Source: Cornus controversa (Eukaryota > Streptophyta > Magnoliopsida > Cornales > Cornaceae). Taken from it: 64,000 bases of DNA. The position numbers were made by a program, and so were the translations under genes. The stretch lies in NCBI GenBank assembly GCA_026545225.1, contig CM048845.1, positions 105,086,033 through 105,150,032 on the forward strand. Reading direction: 5' to 3'. The notes under the pieces were generated by a model. It saw only the letters and a program-made list of their open reading frames with translations. It was not told the origin of the DNA and did not search any database. Of the stretch, positions 48,301 to 64,000 are shown in pieces. Every line of letters starts with the position of its first letter. Within the stretch, counting starts at the first letter, position 1.

Positions 48301-51300
48301 AATGGTGCAACTTAGTCCAAAAAGGTGTAAAAGTAATTTACAGGAAAAGTTGCACTGGTCTGTAATTTTTTCTACTATTACAACTTACTCCATTCTGTTC
48401 TCTACTGGTACAACTATTTCTCTACCGGTACAACCTGTTCAGAAAATATTAAAAGAAGTTGAATTCAGGCAGGAACTGCTTCTTTTTCATTGGTTAACTT
48501 CATGCAGGAATTTCCAACCAGTTTCTATGGCTTTTAGTCCAAATCGTAAGGACTTTGCTAAATAAATACATGTTTTAACACACAATTACTTGACTTTTTG
48601 GGGTGTGTTTGGGGTTGTGATTTTTGTGTAGAGTTCAGATTTGCAAGGATAGTTGTACTCTTTAATCTTCTTAGTGATTGGTTTGGGTTTCCACACAAAA
48701 TCCGGTAGTCATCTTTTACTTCATTTTTTATTCTGTTTTTTTTGTTATCATTGTGTGATTGATTAGTTTGAAATTAAGACTGCGTAATGTTCAATCAAAG
48801 TCAGTCAAAGACCTATTCACCTTCTCTCCAGGCCTGTTTTAATGTGGAATCACTCTTGGGATTTCTGGCTACATAATATTTACATGTGGGACATGATCGC
48901 GTGCTCTAGTAGGACTTGCAGTAAATTTACAATGGTGTTGGCATGGAAATAGATTTTACTTTATGAAAAATTATGTTGGCCAGTAATCAAACTGATTTGG
49001 TAATTTTAGATAATTAGATATGTAGATCATGTTCCCCCCTACACCTAATTGATTTGAATTGCCCGATGCAATCAACTTTTGTTTCGTCCTCAATTTTTTA
49101 AACATCTTAACTTTGTGCTATGTGGATTTCTGAGGTGGGATTAGTTAATTTTTGGGTCTTTCTATCTTCAGGAAGTGCTTGATTTCATTATATGGGGGGC
49201 CATTGCTTTTCACAATGGCAAAAGTTTGGGATGAGGGGCATGATGATTGCAGATTTCAGTTTGAGAACAATCCCTTTGTGCAAAATAATGTCAATTATTA
49301 GGTCTCTTCCCAGTCTCCCTCTTTTAGATATAGGCAAGACCAGCAATTGGCAATCCCATTTTTTATACATGATTTCACTATGAAAAGTTAAATGAGTACG
49401 GGTGGAAGTGTGAATGCAAACAGATGCTTTAACTTACCAAATAGAAGAAGCAGAAGAGTAAGAACGCATGTTTCGTTTTAAAGATCTTATAGCTGGTGTG
49501 ATAACTTTTCAGTGAGGAGAGAACGAGGATGGTTCACTAAATGCTTTTACTTACGTTTTGACAATTTATGGTTATGCTCTCTGCTTGCTACAAGAGTTGA
49601 TGTGGAAAAGCAGTGCAAGGCCCAGAAATTTATGATATTTTTACATGTACACCAAGTGTCCTGAATGTCAATGTTCTGATTGATGAAGAATGAATGGAAC
49701 TTGTTGTCTTGGTTGTGTTTGCCATTACTGAGGAGGATGAGTCACTTACCCAAAGTCTAGATGCTTTGTCTATGTTGGACCTGGATTGCATTTGTACAAT
49801 GAGGAATCTGTCAAGTAATTTGGATTAATTTACAACATTATTGGACGATAAAGAAAGACACAGAATACTAGGGAGAAAATGCTGAAGGTTATTCTTTATT
49901 CTGTTCCTTTGCGGTTAGTTGTCTGTGCAATAAACTCAAGCTTAGTTTGTTTGGACAATGCCTCAGTTACTATGATATTGATTGAAGTTTGAAATTCATA
50001 GAGCATGTATTCAACTATAAATTAATGAATTCTTGATCTCTGAATAAGCCAATTATTTCATATTGTTATTAACCATTCAATTTCGGTATCTTGATATTAT
50101 CATGCTGTGAATATAATTGACTTACGAGGATCATCTCTTACAGGTCAAAGATTTGGAAGTGGAACTTGAAACTACTAAACAGACTGGTAAAGAAAATCTG
50201 CAGCAAGCTGTTCTAATTGAAAGGGAAAGGTTTACTAGGATGCAGTGGGATATGGAGGAACTTCGGAGAAAATGTATGGAGATGGAGCTGAATATGAAGT
50301 CTGAACAGGTTCTAATTTTTCTGATTCTCATCTAGATACTATAATAGATCTTTTGGGTGGCCAAATGATGTGTGGGAAAATTTCAGGATGAGAAGGTCCG
50401 GATAGAGTCCACAAAAGTATCCATCATTCAGGAGAATGAAAAGCTCCAGGAGGAGTTAGATGTTGCCAGGGAGCAGCTCGAGATCCTGCAGAAATATTTT
50501 GAAGAGTTGGATTTGAAGTCAAAGGCAGATCTTAAACTCCTTGTCAAAGAAGTTAAATCTCTTCGTAGTTCTCAGATGGATTTGAAGCAGGAGCTTAGCA
50601 GACTGTTGAAAGAAAAATTAGAAGCAGAGGTAGTTATTTTCTTAACTAAACCATATGCTGAATTTGTTAATTTATTGAGTCCCATCGTTTATCTTAAAGT
50701 TTAGATCCCAGAGCTCTCACATTGCTTTTCTTTATGTGATGAATCTAGCTAAGAACAAAAGAAAACCTATGATTTTTATTTTTTTCATGATGAAGTATCT
50801 TTTAATTTGTTAGTTATCTTTGCCTGGATATATTTGTTTTGCCAAGTATTGCGAAACTTTTTGTTTTTATTTTGCCTTATTGTATTTTGAGGATCGCCAA
50901 TGGTTTCTTATTTTTCCTGTCTATAATTTGTTTCTCTGATGAGTTAAATGATTATTAATGTATCTCGCTGCAACTTTGCGCATTTCAGAGGGTTCTGCAG
51001 AAGGAGAAGCAAAGATGGGAACATGCAAATACTGCTAATGCAAAATTGCTGCATGAATGTGAAATTCTTCGCAATCGACTTGTAGAATGCAGTGTTAATT
51101 TCCTCATTGAGGAAGAAGATAAATTGATCATGGATACTTCATCGCCATCTGATGCTATAGATCTCTTGATAACATCTGATAATCGAATTGGTCTTCTCCT
51201 TGCAGAGGTATGTTTCATGACTTTTTTTCTCTCTGTATCTTTCTTTTTTTTTCCTTTTTATGCTCTTGGTTTCTAGGTTGATTCATTAAAAGGTTGAACA

Positions 51301-52104
51301 TGTGGTTTTGCATTTAATTTCCCCCTCACACATTGATTATTAATCATCTCTCTTCTAATCACTTTGATCATCCATCTCAGCAATTTCATTTCAGCTACAT
51401 TAATGCATTTTTTTTATCAAATGCCCAGCACAATTGCTCCATATAAGATAGTTGGCCTAATAATTCCACTATAGAATCTTCCCTTTTAACTTGTTTGATA
51501 TTCTTTTATCACTTTCCGATAAATGAGATTTAAATGTTTTATACATTGGAGACCTATATGTGCCAATAAAAAGAAGGAAGATTAGTTTTATAAAAGGTAA
51601 AAGACAAATAAAAAATTTAAATATAATAGGACAATTGACTTGTATAATTGAAAATACTGGAAAAAGAGAATTTCACATGGTCATCTCCATTCATATGAAT
51701 AAAGGTAAGGATGATGATGATGATTTATTACTTTAGACAAGTGCATATGCATATGATATACAATACAAGTGCTCTAAAGATGTTCTAGCTCAAAAAAAAA
51801 GTTGTTTTGGCACTTGTGCTCGTTCATTTGCTCCCATAATGTCGATGAACAGGCACAGCTCCTTGCACAAGATGTTGAAAATGCTGTTGCTGCCACTTCT
51901 AATATCAATGGTGGCAGTGCGAGGACAACAGATGATGATTTGAGAAAGATGCTAACGGATGTTTTCATAGACAATGCCATACTGAGGAAACAGGTCAATT
52001 CTATTGTCCGTTGTGCTCTCAATACGCCTGACAGATCCGAAAAAGATGATGAGGAAGAAGCCCCTCCAAGAAAAACTGTTCTAAGCAAATTTTTGGAAAG
52101 ATAA
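27339..52104 (+). CDS. EREX-like: EREX/EREL-type PX-domain Rab5 effector, 772 aa, 10 exons
   Basis: Exons: 27339-27581, 37529-37639, 42555-42653, 42902-42988, 45693-45801, 45970-46760, 50144-50308, 50387-50629, 50989-51207, 51853-52104. They total 2319 bp and are in frame throughout with GT-AG introns. The N-terminus MNLYAHDLS and the stretch [20 protein letters not shown] are hallmarks of Arabidopsis EREX (At3g15920) and EREL1/2. The PX domain covers about residues 95-215, with the phosphoinositide-binding RRFSDF (about 141-146), the loop PPAPP (162-166) and following helices. Residues 217-480 (the 791-bp exon) are Ser-rich and low complexity. Residues 470-700 are Glu/Lys/Leu-rich coiled coil. 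EREX proteins bind active canonical Rab5 GTPases and PI3P on endosomes and aid vacuolar transport. Which of the three family members this is cannot be decided here. Confidence 0.95.
28110..28309. mobile_element. Possible MITE with GTTTGTTTGGTT ends
   Basis: GTCTGTTTGGTTCAATTTTC on the left and GAATTAAACCAAACAAAC on the right are inverted over about 18 bp. About 200 bp in all. No target duplication was recognised, so the superfamily is unknown. Confidence 0.45.
29935..29996 (+). mobile_element. Short retroposed tail (62 bp) with 9-bp duplication
   Basis: A stub ending TTACTTATCAAAAAACC and poly(A) is flanked by exact TAGGTCAAA at 29926-29934 and 29997-30005. Poly(A) and a 9-bp duplication indicate a severely 5'-truncated LINE or SINE insertion. 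The family cannot be told from the stub. Confidence 0.75.
30015..30822. mobile_element. Non-autonomous hAT element, 808 bp
   Basis: Both ends carry CAGGGCCGGCCCTG, which is its own reverse complement. The next bases are also inverted (GGCCTAGG/CCTAGGGCC region). Exact 8-bp duplications CTCAGGGG flank it at 30007-30014 and 30823-30830. The interior is AT-rich and non-coding. It sits in the right arm of the MULE at 28345-30850. Confidence 0.93.
30969..31171. mobile_element. hAT-type MITE, 203 bp
   Basis: Ends CTTGTTTGGTTCATTT and AAAATGAACCGAGCAAG are inverted. The flanks ATCCTTGG (30961-30968) and CTCCTTGG (31172-31179) match at 7 of 8. No coding capacity. Confidence 0.75.
31894..32300 (+). 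repeat. Left LTR of the copia element (407 bp)
   Basis: It starts TGTTATGTTGTGG and matches 36358-36770 over its full length. It contains a CTATAAGGGC motif that may be the TATA region. Directly followed by the primer-binding site. Confidence 0.92.
36358..36770 (+). repeat. Right LTR of the copia element (413 bp)
   Basis: It starts TGTTATGTTGTGG, ends TTTTTCACAACA and is followed by the CATAT duplication. It differs from the left LTR at about one site in ten and by a small length difference. Confidence 0.92.
36885..37415 (+). mobile_element. Solo LTR, 531 bp, with exact 5-bp duplication
   Basis: It begins TGTTAGGTTGACTC and ends TTTTTCAACA, with AGCTT on both sides (36880-36884 and 37416-37420). 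It has a CTATAAATAG motif (about 37059) and a 3' part resembling copia LTRs (GGACGTAGGC...GCCGGATCAC). No internal region remains, as expected after recombination between two LTRs. Only 114 bp separate it from the copia element. Confidence 0.85.
38722..39118 (-). mobile_element. TRIM: miniature LTR element with two about 148-bp LTRs
   Basis: Two direct repeats, 38722-38868 and 38971-39118, begin TGTCARGACC and end GGGACATCA. The 102-bp spacer ends in GACTCTGATACCA (38956-38968). On the minus strand this reads TGGTATCAGAGTC, a Met-tRNA primer site, two bases from the right-hand LTR. CCAAGAGGGAGCGATTG (minus strand) beside the other LTR is purine-rich, like a polypurine tract. There is no coding region, as is usual for TRIMs. 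No target duplication was found. The LTRs are well diverged, so it is old. Confidence 0.82.
39281..39462. repeat. 91-bp tandem duplication
   Basis: AACTTTGATAGAGTTGATTT starts units at 39281 and 39372. The copies differ by a few substitutions and in poly(T) length. Confidence 0.88.
40190..40581. mobile_element. Right end of a MULE related to 28345-30850
   Basis: The last 120 bases end GGGTGTGAGTGTAATTTACCCT and include CATGTGTAATTCGGCC, as in the long-TIR elements above. The purine-rich GGTGGAG/GAGAGAGA segment at 40200-40380 resembles 29540-29760 in the 28345 element. No matching left arm was found, so it is a partial copy. Confidence 0.5.
41481..41592. repeat. Small hairpin plus direct repeat
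   Basis: TGAATTTCTAGACACGATTC (41481-41500) and GAGTCGTGTCTTGAAATTCA (41513-41532) are inverted at 18 of 20 positions. The first arm and its loop recur as a direct copy at 41560-41592. Confidence 0.8.
43855..44214 (-). mobile_element. Solo LTR, 360 bp, exact 5-bp duplication
   Basis: It is bounded by TGACGGAGCGG and CCTACAACA and flanked by TAATG at 43850-43854 and 44215-44219. On the minus strand it has a TATAAATATA motif followed by CTGCCATAGGGCAGAAATC, a promoter-like arrangement. No internal sequence remains. The superfamily (copia or gypsy) was not determined. Confidence 0.75.
45316..45440 (-). mobile_element. 3' end of an RTE-type LINE
   Basis: On the minus strand this stretch matches the last 125 bases of the LINE fragment at 55418-55858. 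Shared motifs are TTAGTAAGGAAAGATA, AACATGTGGTTTGACTGA, CCCCAAGTAGTTGG and the tail CCTTGTTGAGTTGAGTT. Strongly 5'-truncated. Confidence 0.7.
46761..50143 (+). other. Intron 6 of the EREX-type gene (3.4 kb)
   Basis: AT-rich with correct splice sites. I see no gene, transposon end or repeat worth naming. The long frame at about 48176-48565 has no recognisable protein features. Confidence 0.6.
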
Positions 52105-53485
52105 TGTGATTAATTTGTATCTTTTGTTAGAGATACTCTGTGATCTTATAAAACAATGAAGGTGTTGCCCATAATATAATTTGGCAGGTATAGACTTACT
52201 GCCATAACAATATCGATGTATTATATTAATTTCTAATAAAAATATAAAAGTTTTTGAAGGCCGCCTTTTATTTACCTTGTTTAATAACTGGAGTTATCAC
52301 ATATCAGCAGGTTGCTTGAGTGTTGCTTCTGGTATCCATTGAATATTTAAAGTTGAATTACTTGAACTGACCAAAATGCACTGAAAAAACGCAGAATGCA
52401 TTGGCCGGTGATAATTTTTTCATCAATAGTTTTAATATGATGCATGAAAAACCTTTATTTGAACAGTATTTTGAAAAAAAAAATCATCAAATGCACAGCA
52501 ATCCAATGATAGATAATATATGTATAACATAGTATACATTATATTAGATCAGGCCAAATTCTATTGTTAAATTAATGGATTAATCTGTTTTGGATAGTTC
52601 ACAAAATGTCGGAGGCCTAAAAGGTAGAGAGTTCAAGTCCACAAAACGTCGGAGGCTTAAAAGGTAGAAAGTTCAAATTCACAAAACGTCGGAGTCCGAG
52701 AGTTCAAGTTCACAAAATATCGGAGGCCTAAAAAGTCGAGTTCAAGTCTCTGAGTTATCTATCACAAGAAGAAAAGCAAATAAATTGTTTTTAGTATTTT
52801 GAATATATTAACTTCCATAAATGCACAAAACAATTCCCACTAAAAAGTAAAATAATTATATTATATGAAGCCACATTGTCGTCAAATTGGGCAATGCTAA
52901 TCATCTACGCATTAATTGCAAAACCATCTCTTCACAAGGGGACCGTTGCTGCGCTGATGGTTGGATGAAACATTTCAATTCCTTCTTAACTCACTCTCTC
53001 TCAAGCCCGTTATGTCATTCACTCTAGAGATTCCTTTTGATACTTCTTTGCAAAATATACTAGCATGCAAGAAAAATGAAAAATAATTATTATCATCATC
53101 CTTGTATTCAAATTTTTGGTAGGATAAGAATATAATTATATGGACAAGTTAAAACTGTGATCTGAAACTTCATTTCAATTCTTATGAACAATATGCCCAC
53201 TTGCCCGGAATACATACAAAGGAAAATTTTGGCTGCTTGCTTCAAATTTTACAAAAAAAAATTAAAAATATTTCATTCTATCTGAGAAAAGAAAAAAAGA
53301 TCAAAATGGTCCTTGAAAAATTTTAAAATAATAATATACTACTACAAATTATATAATCTGGCAAAACAGTGGCAGCAATGACCTGACTTTTGGAAGTCCG
53401 GATGCTTTCTCCTCCTGACAAATAATGTTTACAGTCAGTATTTGGCAATGGCTTGAGCTCTCGCTGTTGGAGTTGTGGCCAGATT
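52105..53485. other. Convergent intergenic region between the EREX-type gene and SRP54
   Basis: It holds the 3' untranslated sequences of both genes and a short tandem repeat at about 52597-52750. Several AATAAA-like signals occur but none is decisive. Confidence 0.6.
52597..52750. repeat. Four degenerate tandem units of 31-40 bp
   Basis: Each unit follows GTTCAAGTYCACAAAACGTCGG with a tail near AGGCCTAAAAGGTAGAGA. The third unit is shortened. The origin is unknown. The GTTCAAGTC start recalls a tRNA B-box, but no A-box is present. Confidence 0.8.
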
Positions 53486-62825
<9,340 letters not shown>

Positions 62826-62926
62826 CTTGATTGATTTCAGAGACTCAAACTGAAGAAATAAGGTAAATAGAGAAGATTGATTAATCAATCGATTGATTGT
62901 GTGTATGTTGTTTCAATCGATTGATT

Positions 62927-62940
62927 TAGGGTTAGGGTTT
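62927..62940 (-). promoter_or_regulatory. Telo-box in the SRP54 upstream region
   Basis: The minus strand reads AAACCCTAACCCTA about 100 bases before the SRP54 ATG. Telo-boxes (AAACCCTA) are frequent near the transcription start of plant genes for translation and protein synthesis, which fits SRP54. Two copies of CAATCGATTG flank the region (about 62886 and 62914). Confidence 0.6.
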
Positions 62941-63455
62941 TGGATCGGCAGAGCGAAGGTTTGAACCTACGGGGGCGTTGCAAATAAAGGTGCAGTTTAG
63001 GAAGCCAGGCCAGCAAAGGTGCGATGATGCAAGAAACTCAACTATCTCGAGATATAATATTGTAATATCCTTAAATCGATAATGCGAACAATAACAAAAT
63101 AATACAAAGGTAATACCAGTTACACACGGTGATACTCAATTCTCTTTTCTTTTTTTTATTTAGTAAATACTCAATTGAAATACATGTATTTTTGTTTTAC
63201 TAGTGCACGTGCATTCACGTGATTAAAATTTAATTTCCAATAAAATTATAAATTAACTTTTTAAAACTTTAAGTTTTAATTCTTTAATGAATTAACTTAC
63301 TAAAATTTAATTTATTAAACATTTTCATAATAATAATTTTCAGTATAATTAAACAAAATTGAAAAAAATAAAAACATTATTTTAATGATAATTGTTAAAC
63401 AAAAACTTTTTATAATGTTAAATTATTGAAATACTGTATATATAACAATTGAGGA

Positions 63456-63530
63456 CAGCGGGTACCTCGGTGGTAGAGCGCCTCCCCATATGTGGAGTCC
63501 ATGTTCACTTCTCATCCCCTATTCGATTGC
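63456..63530 (+). other. tRNA-like sequence, possible SINE head or tRNA pseudogene
   Basis: GGTACCTCGGTGGTAGAGCGC resembles the D-arm (A-box) of tRNA-Ala. TCCATGTTCACTTCTC at the expected distance is a poor B-box. The anticodon stem (CTCC...GGAG) pairs only partly and the acceptor ends do not pair. A working tRNA is unlikely. Confidence 0.4.
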
Positions 63531-64000
63531 CAAGTTACAATTGAATAAGGTATATTACACTATTCCTAATCAAATAAAGAAAAATTACAAATCTTACTTT
63601 TCCATGCAAAAGATAAGTAAGTCTTTTAAAAAAAATTATAGGATCAATAAGTCCTACTTTTGAAATATTTTTTCATTTAAGTTTTAAACCAGTTCATTTT
63701 CCACTTATATCATACCAAATTAGATTTAAAATTAATATAATTAAAATTCAATTCCAATTTTTTTTTTTTGTAGATTTTACTACAATAAATTTTTATATAC
63801 AAATATTAAAAATTCTATTTAAAAATTAATAAAATATTATAATTTATTTTTATTGAAATGATTTGAATAGTCTTTTATTCTTTTGAATAAAAGACCAATT
63901 ATTTTGATAATTTAATTAAATTTAATTCCAAAAATCTATTGTAGATTTTACGACAATTGTAGACACATAAATTTTATGATGATCTAATCACCGTCTGATT
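63531..64000. other. AT-rich right edge
   Basis: I see no gene or element here. Runs of A and T dominate. Confidence 0.6.

Noticed and set aside
48176-48565. 129-residue frame in EREX-type intron 6
   Set aside because: Composition is intron-like and no motif is recognised. It lies between well-supported exons.
62826-62888. 21-residue N-terminal extension of SRP54 (MINQSS...)
   Set aside because: SRP54 proteins begin MVLAQLGG. The extension is AT-rich leader sequence without family similarity.
63456-63530. Functional tRNA gene
   Set aside because: The acceptor stem does not pair and the B-box is poor, so only a tRNA-like remnant is claimed.

Overview
The window is nuclear DNA from a flowering plant, most likely a eudicot. 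The evidence is low GC, plant-type GT-AG introns, plant transposon families, and three conserved plant genes with many exons and long introns full of transposons. The species cannot be told from the sequence. About 5.1 kb of the 64 kb is coding.

Three complete genes were assembled by hand. Every exon junction keeps the reading frame. (1) 21201..6255 (minus): a plastid-targeted CobW/COG0523 GTPase with 10 exons and 446 aa, similar to Arabidopsis At1g15730 and At1g80480/pTAC17. (2) 27339..52104 (plus): a PX-domain Rab effector of the EREX/EREL type with 10 exons and 772 aa. (3) 62825..53486 (minus): the cytosolic signal recognition particle subunit SRP54 with 9 exons and 495 aa. Genes 1 and 2 are divergent across about 6.1 kb. 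Genes 2 and 3 are convergent and 1.4 kb apart. A possible first exon of a fourth gene runs off the left edge on the minus strand. The three proteins act in plastid metal handling, endosomal trafficking and co-translational secretion. Nothing suggests they form a functional cluster.

Region by region: 1-6254 is intergenic, with SSRs and nested hAT-type elements. 6255-21201 is the CobW gene, whose introns hold a MULE, a hAT-like element, a foldback, a tRNA-derived SINE and LTR fragments. 21202-27338 is the shared upstream region, with a three-level hAT nest close to the CobW start. 27339-52104 is the EREX-type gene. Its 9.9-kb first intron contains a MULE interrupted by two later insertions, a decayed copia element with both LTRs, and a solo LTR. 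Other introns hold a TRIM, a second solo LTR and LINE tails. 53486-62825 is SRP54, with RTE-type LINE fragments and a 200-bp tandem duplication. 62826-64000 is its upstream region, with a telo-box and a tRNA-like sequence.

I found no previously undescribed biological system. The most informative points are two GC-AG introns supported by reading frame and homology, several insertions with exact target-site duplications that give a relative order of events, and an internally deleted RTE LINE.
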